Assembly (NCBI GenBank): GCA_015680685.1
Contig: MNCI01013629.1
Location: forward strand, 515,009-579,008
Length of the DNA: 64,000 nucleotides
Source: Gnetum montanum
Taxonomy: Eukaryota; Streptophyta; Gnetopsida; Gnetales; Gnetaceae
Reading direction: 5' to 3'
The translations under genes were made by a program, and so were the position numbers. Of the stretch, positions 22,186 to 33,679 are shown one piece after another. The notes below the pieces were generated by a model. The model was not told where the DNA came from and made no database searches. It saw only the letters and a list, made by a program, of their open reading frames with translations. Each line of letters begins with the position of its first letter. Positions within the stretch are counted from its first letter, which is position 1.

Positions 22186-25100
22186 CATCTCATCCACTAC
22201 TAGGAAATCGGCAGACGTTGGGAATTGATCTCCTGCTATGAAGTATAAGGTTATTGTGCCTTTCACCATTACGTGTGACCCACTGAATGATCTTAAACAT
22301 GTAGTCATGGTTGGTTTAAGTAGTTCAGTAAGTCCTAGTTGTTTAATGATGTGGTACGACACAACGTTTGTCGCAGCTCCATCGTCTACATGGATCCTAT
22401 GTATTTTAAACCGGTTTATACAGATTGTTATGAACATGGAGGCTGTTGTTACCTCCTTCGTTTTCTTATCCACCTTGATGTTATCATCATGAAAGCTTAG
22501 AGGTTTGGGAGTAGTCCCGTGAGGCGAGAACATCACCGCATGGATGGAGGGTTCGTTTGGGGGTAAGTCCTCGCTTACCGGGACTGACGTTAACATGCGC
22601 ACTAGAGCTTCCCGATGTGTTTGAGATGTTAGGACTAAGTCATAAAAGCTCAGTGAAGTGTTCTTTTGTTTTAATGCCTGTGTGGCTTGTGTCAAGGTGG
22701 CTGCGAAGTTTTCACTGTTGGGGGTGTTTCTATCGGTGCTGACTGGATCCATCGGACCCAACAGTTTTATCTCTCGTTTTGTTGCCTTGTCATTTTTCGG
22801 AGCTGTCATTTTAGATGATTCATGTTTTTCAGACGACTCAACTTCATTGCCTGTGCTTGGTTGATCATTAGACGATGACATGGGTACAGAGTTGAGGGGA
22901 GTGGGCTTAGGTGGCCCCAGAGCTAGCCGTTGGCGCTCTTTCTCCAAGCGTTCTCGTGTAAGCCTATCTGCCAGGCGTTCTTGTGTGTTGCGTGGAGATG
23001 GAGTTGGCCTTGGAGTCTGGGATTGCCTGGAAACCTTTACGACGTAGGGAGTAGGGCGGGGCTGCGGGTACGATTGGGCAGGAGTTTGCGCAGGTAGCCT
23101 GACGACGTACGGGGTTGGTCTTGGCGGAGGCTGGGCCTCTGTCATTGCAATGGCAGGCGGTACTTGGACTATGAAAGGGGTAGGCTAGGCGTGAGGGGTT
23201 GGTGTACCTGCAGAGTTAGCCGGAGGGATGTGCACTACGTATGGTTGTTGGCGTGTCATGACGTTAGAGGTGGGTATGGTGGAGGGCACTCGGATTACGA
23301 ATGGCCGCTGCGGGGCGTGAGGTGATTGAGGTGCAGAGTTAGCGGGAGGGATCTGAACCACGAATGATTTGTTAGATGTTTCTTGTTTGTTTTTGTGATA
23401 GATGGTGTTAATGCGGGGTGTGCTGGAGTCATCATCACAATAGATTGAGGTAATTATGTACGATGCCTCTTTAGCGTTCAGGGGGTCTTTATACACCCCC
23501 ATGGTCTGGTTTTGCGGTTGGACGGGGTTAGCCCCGTCAAAAGTGATCTTGCCATCATCAATCATCCTCTGGATGTCCTGCTTCAGGGTGAAGCAGTAAT
23601 CCGTTCCATGCCCATTGCGTTGGTGATAGTCGCAGAAGCGATCCATCCTGAATCCTTTGGGCACGGGCGGCTCATTCGGCGTTGCCAGGCTTGGGTTCTG
23701 TACGAGTTGACAGAACCGGTCATGTCTTTGGATAGTTGCCTGGGACAATTGCTTGTGTTGCATCAATCCAGCCTTTAAGAGTTGATCAAAGAGTTGGGAT
23801 GGCTTCATCGGTAAAGGCGTGTACTGAGAGGGTTCCTTCCTCTCGAAGTTACGCGTATGGTTCGTCGGGTTTTGTGATGACGATTCTGGGGCTGTTGTGG
23901 GAGCGGGCTGATAGTAGTTAGTGGGGGGAACGGGTGGTTTGTATTGATGTGTGGTGTTTGTTTGCTGTGCCCCCGCTATTGTTGCTATAGTCGCCTTGGC
24001 CTTTCTTTTGTCTTTTTTAGTGTGTTGGTTTCTGAAGGCTAGGTATGCAGGGTCGTTGCTGTTTTGAGCAGCTTCCTCTATGTTTTTGATTTGTTCAAAT
24101 GCTTGATTCAGATCGTGCGCATTGAGGTAATACAGTTTGGACTTGAAGAAGTCATTAACAGCCCCTTTCAGTATCGTGAGCAGATATGTTGGAGAGATTG
24201 GGTCGTGCAACTCGTTGAGAGCTGCGCTCCATCTCTGAATGAACTTCTGCACCGGTTCGAGCGGCGCTTGCTTGATCTGCATGAGGCTGTCCAGTGTTGC
24301 TTCGGGTTTCAAGTTATAATTGAACTTGGTCACAAACTAGCGTAGAAGATCGTCTAGGGAAAGGATGGAATTCCTGGGCAAGGCCCGGTACCAGTCGAGT
24401 GCCCTTCCCGCGAGGGACATGGGGAATACTCGTAGTATTGAGTGGGGCCATGCCTGAAGGAGTGCGCACTCTAATCTGAACGTGATGAGGTGGGCGTTGG
24501 GGTCTGTCTCCCCATTATACTTAGTCAGCATTGGGAGGGGACACCCTTGGGCAAAGTCAATGGCGGGACAGAGGAGCTGATAGGGTCATCATTGTAGAAA
24601 TCTACTACTTTTAGCTCTCCATCAGCGACGGTTTTGAGGTGCTTTACCTCATCTGTTAATTCCTGCATCAGTTTTTTAGCGTTCGCCCAATCTTGGGCGC
24701 TCGGTGAAGCTACAGGCTAGGGGTGCAGAGCTACATACCAGCTAGATTGCTGGGTCATGGGTTGAAAGCCGAAGGCTGGGTGATCGGCGGTTGTGCCTGT
24801 GGGTAGTTAATGGCGGGCGGTGCTAAGGCTGAGATGTTAAAAGGAAAATGTTGTGGTTGTTGTTGTTGCTGCAGCTGGGGCTGTGCTTGAGGAGCATTGA
24901 TCGGGGGGATTGCGTGGGGCGGGACATGGTGATGGGGAATTTGATGTGATGACGCCCCCCTTGCTGGCCACTGTCCCGCTACGTTGTATGCGGGGACTCC
25001 CTATTGGGCTGGGGCTGCTTGGGGAGCTGTATGCGTCTGGATATGGGGTATGAAGTGAGCTGATGTAGACGCGGGGGTCACATGTGGCATCCCAATTACG

Positions 25101-25795
25101 CGAGGTGGGAACGTTGGTCCCATGCCATCATGAGGAGGTGGTGCTTGTGAGGATGGGCCCGCAGCTGCATTAGGGGTGACTGTTAGAGAGAAGGTGTGAG
25201 GTTGGGGATCGCACGGGAACGGAATGTGTACAAGTGCTGGTGTTTCCGGTGGTGGCATTTGAACTTGGGTGAATTTAGGGCGTTGTACGGGCAAGACTTC
25301 CCCTGTCCTGGGATGGAAAATGGGGTTCATCTGTGCTTGGGGGCTCAAGGTGTGGTATGAGTCTTCCTACTCAGATTGGGCAGCGAACTCATCTTCTTCC
25401 TCAGGCTGAGGCTCTAGCGCGGGTTGGTCCAATGACTAGCTCCTGTGCAGAAGGAGCTGAGTAAAGAGCTCCGAGAATTATTTTGGAATGGGGATTACGT
25501 CATATGGGGAAGGGATGAACTCGTGTCCTCCCCTGTAAAAGAGTTCGAATTATCTTTTTACTTCCATTTCAGCCCGATCCAGTACCAGGCCGGCTTGTAT
25601 CTTAATGCAGATGAAGTTATACTCGTCTTGGGTTATAACGTTAGTGGCTGGATCTCTCCCTTGTAACCTCAAAGACCGACAGGGCCCCATTGTGGATTGT
25701 CCTCCCAAATGTGGTGTGATAGACTGCTGGGCAGCCATGGTGTCTAAGATGTTAATGTTCTCGGTAGTGGCAGCAGTGGTGTTTACGGGATTCAT
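22186..25795 (-). pseudogene. gag: gag and protease of element I
   Basis: The start at 25795 (MNPVNTTAAT) is the only ATG that aligns with O's gag start. A Pro/Gln-rich N-terminal region includes a short poly-Gln near 24860. A frameshift near 24540 leads into the capsid block KYNGETDPNAHL, ALDWYRALPRNS, then a TAG at 24334-24336, FVTKFNYNLKPEATLD, LKGAVNDFFKSKLYYL. The nucleocapsid knuckle is intact (FCDYHQRNGHGTDYC, CX2HX4HX4C as in Tat gags). The linker to protease has about six repeats of a PYVVRLP-like unit, with a TAG near 23182. Protease has TASMFITICINRFKIHRIHV, the active site VDDGAATN and DQFPTSADFLVVDEM, and then enters the N gap. The protein is a structural polyprotein plus aspartic protease. 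Confidence 0.9.
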
Positions 25796-26113
25796 GATGA
25801 TAGATCGTGTATGTAAAACGGTTTGAGTGTATGTGGCCGGCGTAGACGAATCTACAGCGTAAGTGTGTAGCGTAGACGCTGGTCTGCGGGTAGCGTAGAT
25901 GCTAAGTGTGCAACGTAGATGCTGGTCTGCGGGCAGCGTAGAAGCTAAGTGTGCAGCGTAGACGCTGGTCTGCGGGCAGAGTAGACGCCAAATGTGCAGC
26001 GTAGACGCCAAGTGTGCAGCGTAGACGCTGAGAGTCGGGGGTTTGAACAGGGCGGCGAAAACGTTGATGAGAGTAGATGCTGAGGAGCGTACAGTTAATT
26101 TGTTTAAGCGGAT
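25796..26113 (-). other. Leader of element I with 43-bp-like repeats
   Basis: The untranslated leader between PBS and gag. 25866-26033 holds about 3.5 imperfect units of roughly 43 bp (gcagcgtagacgctggtctgc), again built on GCGTAGACGC. The minus-strand ORF extending upstream of 25795 translates these repeats only. Confidence 0.75.
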
Positions 26114-26131
26114 GCCCTCCTTCTAGCGCCA
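26114..26131 (-). other. Primer binding site of element I
   Basis: The minus strand reads TGGCGCTAGAAGGAGGGC, 5 bases from the LTR end. It starts with TGG as expected for pairing with a tRNA CCA end. The tRNA is not assigned from memory. Confidence 0.8.
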
Positions 26132-26195
26132 ATTTCTGTACCGCCTGAAATCGTCGGTCCCCGGCTGGAAGGAGAAACAGAGACCGTGGGATCGN

Positions 26196-26351
26196 TTGTG
26201 TTCAGGTTTACGCTTAGTTTACGCTGCGTATATCAGTTTACACTGTTTACGCTGTTACGCCATCTACATTTTGTTTACGCCCTGTTTTCACTGTTCACTC
26301 CGTTTTACGCCCGCTACACTGTTTACGCATAACCCAGCGTATAACACTTCG
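26196..26351. other. Inverted scaffold piece inside the 5' LTR, bounded by single Ns
   Basis: The segment between the Ns at 26195 and 26352 reads as the reverse complement of about 10553-10703 in the other LTR, while both flanks are collinear with that LTR. LTR sequence found on each side in the other copy is missing here. An assembly orientation error is the simplest reading. Confidence 0.85.
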
Positions 26352-26668
26352 NAATGTAAACGAGCGTAAGCAGAAACACATGCAAGAAGTTAGCGTAAAC
26401 TGTAAGTTGGAAACTGTAAACTGTAAACTGTATTATGAAGTGGAAGTGTAGTGCACCGGTCTAACGCAGTTGTGGCTGAACACAAGGCGGACATAAAGCC
26501 CCGGTGGGTGCAGGGATGCGGCTGGTTCTCATGGTAGGCGGAGCGTAGAGACTGTGCTCGGCGTACAGAACTTCCAGCATAAATGTAAGAGGTTTTGGTT
26601 TGCAGCGTAATTGCTCTGGGGTCTGCTCTCATAAATTTTTGCCGACCTTCTATACGCGGAAAACTGGG

Positions 26669-26677
26669 CTTTTTATA
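26669..26677 (-). promoter_or_regulatory. TATA box of 5' LTR of I
   Basis: TATAAAAAG on the minus strand, in the same context as 11123-11131. This copy would drive the element. Confidence 0.65.
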
Positions 26678-27175
26678 GGTGGGGGTTTACCGGGAAAATC
26701 GGGTTGGGAGACACGTGGCGTGTCGACCGGGTGCGTACAATTTAGAAATATGGTATACGCTGGGCGTATACGCTACATTAGGCTAGCATATACGCTGGGC
26801 GTATACGTTGGACTTGCTAGGCGTGTGAAGTTTGGTGGATGCTGGGCATATACGCTGGGGCGTATATGCTGATGGACACTGGCGTATACGCTGGGGCGTA
26901 TACGCTGATGGACGCTGGCGTATACGCTGATGGATGTCGACTTGCTTCAATTCTTGCTCCTGTTGCACCTGCTGAGCGTACATGTGAGGCGTGTATGCTG
27001 GGCGTCGGGCGTATACGCTGGGCATAGACGCTAGCACAACACTTGGTAAAAACCAAGTGTTTCGATCCTCAAAATTGCCATGTGTGACTTCAAATGTAGC
27101 CAAGGTCGTCTGAGGGTCACGAGGACCTGCTTCTTGCTGGACAAGTGCCAAACTCGAAATTTTTGTGGTGTTTCA

Positions 27176-27180
27176 GGCAT
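27176..27180. repeat. Right 5-bp target site duplication of element I (ggcat)
   Basis: Directly follows the CA at 27174-27175 and equals 10375-10379. Confidence 0.93.
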
Positions 27181-28057
27181 TTTCTAGATCCAACTTAAAT
27201 GCCTTAAATCCCTAACATTCTGTTCACGGTCTTGCACCCGTATAGTTTCAATCGCGCCGTCTAATAGAAATGCTAAGATGCTCTGCATCGAACCGACCAA
27301 TAACATCTCTAAAATAGTAGTAGCTACATCACGTGGTAGATGTGACCAGACGATTACGCTATAGTTGTGAAGCAAAAATTACAAAAACTCCCACATGCCT
27401 CTTTGGAACCACACCACCTCCTCCTTTAGACGAGCATGAGGAGGAGGAACATTGGCCGTGGGGACACGAACGTAGCATAGAACGTCCATGATGTCCAAAA
27501 CAATTAGGATGGGATTTAGCATAATACTGTAGGATACAAATGTACTACTGTTAGACAAAATCTAGACATGAATATTTGTTACGCCACACTAGGGCTCGCA
27601 CAATTCCTAAAAAATTACAGTGTATACTAGAGGCGTATAGCCAAACCGCCTAAACCGTTGTAACAGCTCAAGGTCCATCTCTGACAATGGCGATGAAAGA
27701 AAATACTGTGTATTACTTTGACACAATATATAATTATTACAGAACTCTGATTACATTACATCTACACGCTGTACATTATCTCTGTACAACATTATTCCTT
27801 ATCACCTAAACCGTCATAATAATAGTTCAGTTCGTACAAATAGACATTAATGCTCGACCAACATAAGAACCCAAAATATACAAACCACAACGCTGGAAAA
27901 AACATGACAATAGCGTAAAAGGGTGGATAGCAACTTACAGGTTAAGCGAAGTAACTTCCAGAGCTTCTACTCTGGCCTGTGAAATCTGCTGCAAACTCTC
28001 CTACATCTCATCAATCCTGGCCAACTTAGCATTCTTTCCTTTGACCTTGGATGCCAT
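27181..28057 (-). pseudogene. Antisense spliced gene of element O, 5' part (exons 1-2)
   Basis: Exon 1, 28057-27939: starts MASKVKGKNAKLARIDEM, one TAG after that, then ESLQQISQARVEALEV, ending phase 2 at the donor gtaagttg (27938). Intron of 412 bp to ctacag at 27527. Exon 2 from 27526 continues in frame with a HAD/NIF-type N-terminus. ILIVLDIMDVL corresponds to the catalytic DxxG block of plant NIF-like phosphatases, with the first Asp kept. Then VWFQRGMWEFL and NYSVIVWSHLPRDVATTILEMLL. Exon 2 is cut by element I at the ggcat site and resumes at 10374. Exon order, phase and motifs match 17126-18323 of element I. The two N-terminal exons are only loosely similar (both basic, then acidic/helical). 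Confidence 0.78.
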
Positions 28058-28646
28058 TGTTGCAAAGGTCACAATTGAACAAAGTCCTCATGAAATCCTC
28101 TACTCACACCTTACCCACGCTCTCTTCTTGCTATAACCAGGTCCAAATCCATGATATTGGTAACCTGTTTTGAGTATGAACCACTAGCTTATAAAAAAAA
28201 TGCTCGAAATCAACTGATTCTTTTTGCCCAATCGACTCGAAACTTTCCTGAAACACAAGTGTCAGTATGACATAAAACATGAAGATCTAGGCATTAATGT
28301 CGCAGATATCATGCGAGTTACGGTTTGAAATGACCCTAAACTAACGCAATGCTTATCACCTCGTAATTCGGCCGCATGAACTATGGTTTGTGCGAAATGC
28401 AAATCCAACCATTTCGACACGCTAGACGTGCCACGTTGCATCTCATCTCATTTCATATGCTAGCTTCTGGGAAGCTTAGCATAGCATTTCCTTTTATAAA
28501 CTATGTGTATTTGTAATGGTCCACTAAGACCTTAAACTGGAAACTTGTCTAACATGCAATTCTGATGCAAAAACAAACAAAATTTTATCATTTAACAGAT
28601 TGGCAAAAAAACGATGTAACAACTTCCATTTTTGGTAATTTTGCAG
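28058..28646. promoter_or_regulatory. Region between antisense gene start and pol exon of O
   Basis: A head-to-head spacer. On the minus strand gtttataaaagg (28490-28501) is a candidate TATA for the antisense gene. Module-border motifs (gaccttaaactgg, near 28529) lie within it. On the plus strand it ends in a strong 3' splice site, ggtaattttgcag, with the intron's last base at 28646. Confidence 0.5.
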
Positions 28647-31600
28647 GACCACTCGCAAATGGACGCAGCCTTATCCACATCCTTAGCCTTAACAGGGTCA
28701 CATGGGAAGGTCATTAGATAATACGATCACACGCTAGTAGGAACAAACCTTTCCTTTTATGATGCAACTATAGCAACATTGGAAACATCCCCAGATTGGC
28801 TAGAAAATTTGGCCTGAATACTTGACCTGGAGGTTGGTGATGTAACCGAGGACCCTCTTAGCGAGGTCCTTGTGGTTACGCACAAGGGTGAAAATAAAAC
28901 TCTTAGGGTTAGTTCTCTTCTAGACCAACAGATGCAAAGTGACATAACCCAGGTGCTCCAAAACAACACTGCTATATTCGCGTGGTCATATGAAGACATG
29001 CTGGGTTTAAACCCAAGATTAATACAACACAACATAATCTTAGACCCACACATCAAACCAATTAGATAGAAGGCACAAAAGATTAAGCCAAAAATTGCAC
29101 TAGCAGTGCATGATGAAATCACCAAGCTATATCAGGCTGGTTTCATCCGTGCGGTTGATTACTCAGATTGGGTGTCCAACATTGTGGTTGTCTCTAAGAA
29201 AATGGGAGGCATACACATTTGCATAGACTTTTGGAATCTGAACAAAGCTATGATTAAGGACAACTTCCCGTTACCGAGTATCGACCAACTGATTGACACA
29301 ACAGCTGGTCATGCGCTCCTGTCCTTTATGGATGGTTTTTCAGGCTATAATCAAATTCATATTAACCCAGAGCACCAATTGACAACATTGATGATGCCCT
29401 GGAGAACATTCTGCTATACCATGATGCCTTTTGGGTAAAAAAATATTAGAGCAATGTATCAACGAGCCATGACATACATCTTTAGCGATTATATCTTAGG
29501 GAGATTGACCAACTACGTAGATGACATAGCTATCAAGTCTATAAAGTCAGAAGATCATTCAGAAGACCTAGAGTTAGTCCTTAAATGATGTCTCAAACAT
29601 GACTTACGACTCAACCTAAAGAAATGTGTATTCAAAGTCAAAACTGGATGCATGTTGGGGTTTGTGGTATCAGAGACTAGCATCCGAGTCGACCCCGACA
29701 AGGTTAAAGCCATCGTCGATTTAACACCACCAACAAATCTCAAAGAATTACGCAGGTTACAGGGCAGGCTTCAGTTTATCAGGTGGTTCATTTCAAAGTT
29801 AACAGATAAATTACACCCCATGCAACATCTTTTGAAGAAGGGTGTCAATTTTGAATGGACCAATGACTGCCAGCATGCATTTGGCAATTTAAAAGAAGAG
29901 CTGCAACATTTACCAAAAATTTTCCCACCACAAAGGGATCATCCTTTCTACATTTATCTAGCTAACTCAGATGTATCTATAGTTGCGTTACTTTGCCAGA
30001 AAAGGAACGATGGGTTAGAATTACCTATCTATTACCTCAGTCATGCTCTATTTTGCATACGAAACAAGGTACAACGAAGTGGAGTGTAACTATTTGGCAT
30101 TAGTTTTCACACTTAAAAAATGTAGGCATTATCTTTTCCGTAGTTAGGTCAACATAATTTGTAAAAGTAACGTTCTGCGGGCTATCTCCAACAATTTGTA
30201 TGAAAGTAGCAGGATAGCTCGTTGGAAAGCTATCATAGCCAAGTTTGATTTACATTATGTTGGCCAGTCATCCACCAAAGGCTAGGCCATAGCTGACCAA
30301 TTAGCAACGTCACTGATTAACGATCAAGCTACAATAGAGCTAGAATTCCCAGATGAACATGTACATAGTTTAAGCCCTATATCAACATGCCTTGAAGCAG
30401 CATTATACTTTGACAGAGCTTCAACCACTAGAGGCGGTAGTGCCGCCGCCATTATTATGCTTACCCCTGAGGATGTGCATCCATCAGCTTACCACCTGAC
30501 ATTCCCTTGTATGAACAACATGGTAGAGTATGAGGGGCTCCTCAGAGGGTTGTTGATAGCCAGAGAACTTAAAGTTTAACACCTGGCAATTTGAGGTGAT
30601 TCAATGCTTGTCATCAATCAAATCATAGGAGTCTACGCCTACAAGGATGTGCACCTATAGCCCTACTACGATATGGCTAAAGATCTCCTAAAATAATTTG
30701 TGACAACCGATACCCAACACATCCTACGCAACGAAAACACTATTGCCGATGCACTAGCAACACTGGCGTTAAACGTGCCACCACACTTGTTTGCCACTTG
30801 GCCTGCTTTAATGATAGAATGTACAGAGCCTATCATTCAAGCGGTGCATATTTCTTCATTAAACATAGAAGGAACGTTAGAATGGTATGACAACATTAAA
30901 GCTTACCTTCTGCATGGCAAACCGTCGCACGAGCTAACACATGCGCAAAAAGATGCAGTGTGCAAGCATGCCAGGCAATATGTCATCCTTGGAGACAGTA
31001 CTCTTTGTAGACACTCCTTCGATGGGGTATTGCTTACCTGTGTTAATAGTGACCAAGCACAGTGAATAGTTAACGAAGTCCACGAAGGGCTGTGCGGAGG
31101 ACACATAGCCTCGCGAGCAATGATTGCTAAAATTAGACGCTTAGGGTACTATTAGCTATACATGGAAAAAGACTACCTTGCCAAGGTTAAGACATGTGAC
31201 ACATGCCAGTGTTACACAAATCTAGTACACATGTCACCAACTGAGTTACACACTACCCAAATTACTTGGCCATTCCAATGATGGGGACTGGACATCATAG
31301 GTCCCATCTCGCCTAAATCTTCCGTAGGTCATAGCTTCATTATCACCGCCACTGAGTATTTTACAAAGTGGGCTGAGGCTATCCCCCTACGAAAGATTAC
31401 ATCTCGATAGGTTTGCCATTTCATCATAGACAATATTGTAACAAGATTTGGACTCCCTATGACTATTGTGATTGACAACGGACCACAATTTAGTAGCATA
31501 GAAACCAAATCTTTTTGCAATAATCTTGGTATTAAGCAATCTTTTTCTTCACCTTATTACCCGCAAGAAAATGGTCAAGCAGAGGCAACAAACAAGGTGA

Positions 31601-32124
31601 TAATCAATTTACTCAAGAAAATGCTCAACAGTAATAAGAAGCGGTGGGATGAAAAAATCCTCTATGTGCTATGGGCGTATCGTACGATGTGCAGAACAAC
31701 CACAAACAGGATGCCCTACAGCCTGGTCTACGGATCCGAAGTAGTGTTGCCCTTGGAATTACAAGTTCCCTCATTATAGATGGTCCTATCTATGGTTATA
31801 AATGAGACTCAACACAATGAGTCTAGAATCGTGGATTTAGACTCAGTGGAGGAGAAACGCATCCAGACGCTCGACACCATCGAAAAATATCAAGATAAAT
31901 AGAGACAAAAGCATCAGCACAACCTGCATCAATGACTGATCAAGAAAGGAGACTTAGTTCTCAAGGCCATTCGTGAACCAGTAGGCAAGTTCTCTGCAAA
32001 TTGGAAAGGCCCTTTCCTAGTCATTGACACATACAGCAACAGAGCATTCAAGTTAGTAGACACCGACGACAACGAACTATCAAATTTGGTGAATCATCTG
32101 TACCTAAAGCGGTATTACATCTAA
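28647..32124 (+). pseudogene. pol: pol of element O: RT, RNase H, second RNase H, integrase
   Basis: Opens directly after ttttgcag with a frame containing ATGGACGCA 12 bases later. RT: EITKLYQAGFIRAVDYSDW, FMDGFSGYNQIH, MMPFG and an intact YVDD (29517 area). First RNase H: FYIYLANSDVSIVALLCQK, where the Asp seen in element I is replaced. Second RNase H near 30390-30770: YFDRASTTRGGSAAAI, NNMVEYEGLLRGL, NENTIADALATLA. Integrase: HHCC finger, WGLDIIGPISPKSS, VIDNGPQFSS, NGQAEATNK (all three acidic residues present), then NWKGPFLVIDTY (GPF) and NHLYLKRYYI to the stop. It carries about fifteen or more stops, mainly TAG, TAA and TGA from C-to-T or G-to-A, including a TGA at 29586 shared with A and B. 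Confidence 0.9.
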
Positions 32125-33660
32125 ACATCGACTCAGCTCAAAATCAGGTAACAAACATTTGCTACGACATAAAACTAGCAAAGTTGTACACATCCGCTAC
32201 AATGTAAAACTGGCAGCTCTTGCATGCATCTGCCAAGATGCTAAACTAGCAAAGCTAAGCACACGTCTGCTGAGACACTAAACCAACACAGACTTGTTCC
32301 TAGGTCACGACATAAAATTGACACCCATAGCATGGTCTGTTAGGACCATAAACTAGCCCTTCCACCATCCACTACGACGTAAAAATAGCAGATTCCAGTT
32401 TACCCAGACATTAAACCGGGACCACAGTTTGCTGGGACTTAAAATCAGCAACAATGGTCAACTAGGACCTAAAACTGGAATCTGTCAATAAGCCATCCAT
32501 GAAGCAAGTGAGCGTAATCATTCTTGCACTGCATCCCTACCATATGGAGCGGGTAAGATGTTGGGATAGACACAACATTGTTACCCCGTTGCCATTCTGC
32601 TGATTCCTCAGACATGCTGAAAGGAATAATACTGACCCCTCAGAGATGTTGGTATGATAGCCACTTCATAGTTGCACCTCTTGGTATCAATTTCGTCACT
32701 TGGGGCCCCGAAAAAACCACGGACACCCATAGTCTCAATGGCGTCCATCCATCGCCGTCAACAAATTTTGGCTTGGCAAATTCATCTGACATGTTCTTTG
32801 CATAGTTCTTCGAGCAAGAAAACTATGGCTATCAATAGCAACTATAGGAACCGTGGCATCAACATTGAGACCCTTGATCTGGGCTCCTCTTTCACGGTCT
32901 CCACCACCTTTTCGCTTTGGACGGTGCTTGTTTCAATAGCCTCCCTCCTTAGCGATCAGGACGTTTGTTTCTGGCTTTGTATTCTATGTTGTGTTTTGTA
33001 GGTTACTTGTTACAATAGCGTTGATTGAGAATACTTTCATTGGAAGGAGAGGTGTCATGGTGTTTGGAGGTGGCTACTTAGACTAGCCTGGTCACTTGGA
33101 AGTGCAAACCCTACCTCTCCCGGGTACCTTACCTTGTTTTCCCCCTTTCCTTACCCTACCTTCTTCTCCTCTTGTATAGAACATGAGCATTAAGTTGATC
33201 CATTTTCATTATCATGCCCACAAATTGGCATAACACAGCTCACCTTATAGCATGCAATTTGTATTTTTCCCAAAAAAAAAGAGGTGGGGAGGGGGGGGGG
33301 GGGGNGGGGGGGTTTGGCAAAATGGATGTAAAACAACTCATCTAGGCCATGTAGGTGTAACACAAATCACCCTTGCAAGCCCTTCATATGCAGTATGATA
33401 GCGTAAGCTTTCATAAATACATTAGCGAAAGGACGTAATAACTTGTTTAGAGAAGCTTCATGTTCATGTATTTGAGTCTTCCCCGAACCTACCATCTCTA
33501 ACTCCTATAAGATCCCTTCTATACCCTATGGCCCTCCATCCTCGCACTTCTAAGTTTGATAGAACAACATTTGAGCAGTCTTCGACAGACACTGTTGACG
33601 CTTTTGCCTTTCCGGTGTTTTGTATTCTTTGTCGATGTCTTTCAGGCAAGTCCTTTAAAT
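32125..33660 (+). repeat. Post-integrase region of O with module-border motifs and a G run
   Basis: 32140-32500 has spaced copies of cataAAACTAGCAAAG-like sequence (taaactagc, ttaaaatcagc, aaactggaa). The rest has no supportable gene. 33281-33312 is a G homopolymer interrupted by one N. The last 90 bases (ggtgttttgtattctttgtc to the PPT) are conserved in I, A and B. Confidence 0.7.
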
Positions 33661-33679
33661 GTCAACAAAGAGGGGCCAT
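33661..33679 (+). other. Polypurine tract of element O
   Basis: gtcaacaaagaggggccat abuts the TG of the right LTR. Confidence 0.88.

Larger units (their letters stand above)
10380..27175 (-). mobile_element. Element I: complete minus-strand Tat/Ogre-like retrotransposon nested in O
   Basis: Read on the minus strand the order is: 5' LTR (27175-26137), PBS, gag, protease, spacer with an antisense gene (plus strand of the window), RT, RNase H, second RNase H, integrase, repeats, PPT, 3' LTR (11609-10380). The TSD is ggcat. It is the best preserved of the Tat copies. Pol has only four premature stops, each a single C-to-T change, and the catalytic residues of RT and integrase are intact. It belongs to the same lineage as O, shares its module order, and lies in the opposite orientation. 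Confidence 0.93.
26137..27175 (-). repeat. 5' LTR of element I
   Basis: Plus-strand ends are tgtaccgcc and ggtgtttca, giving TG...CA on both strands, followed by ggcat. It matches 10380-11609 but contains a misassembled internal piece (26196-26351) and is shorter as given. GCGTATACGC units are dense at 26750-27030. Confidence 0.92.

Noticed and set aside
25550-26011. ORF upstream of gag start in element I
   Set aside because: The part above 25795 only translates the GCGTAGACGC leader repeats; gag proper starts at 25795.
33281-33312. G-quadruplex regulatory element
   Set aside because: A G homopolymer with an N is more likely a slippage or sequencing artefact; its length is unreliable.
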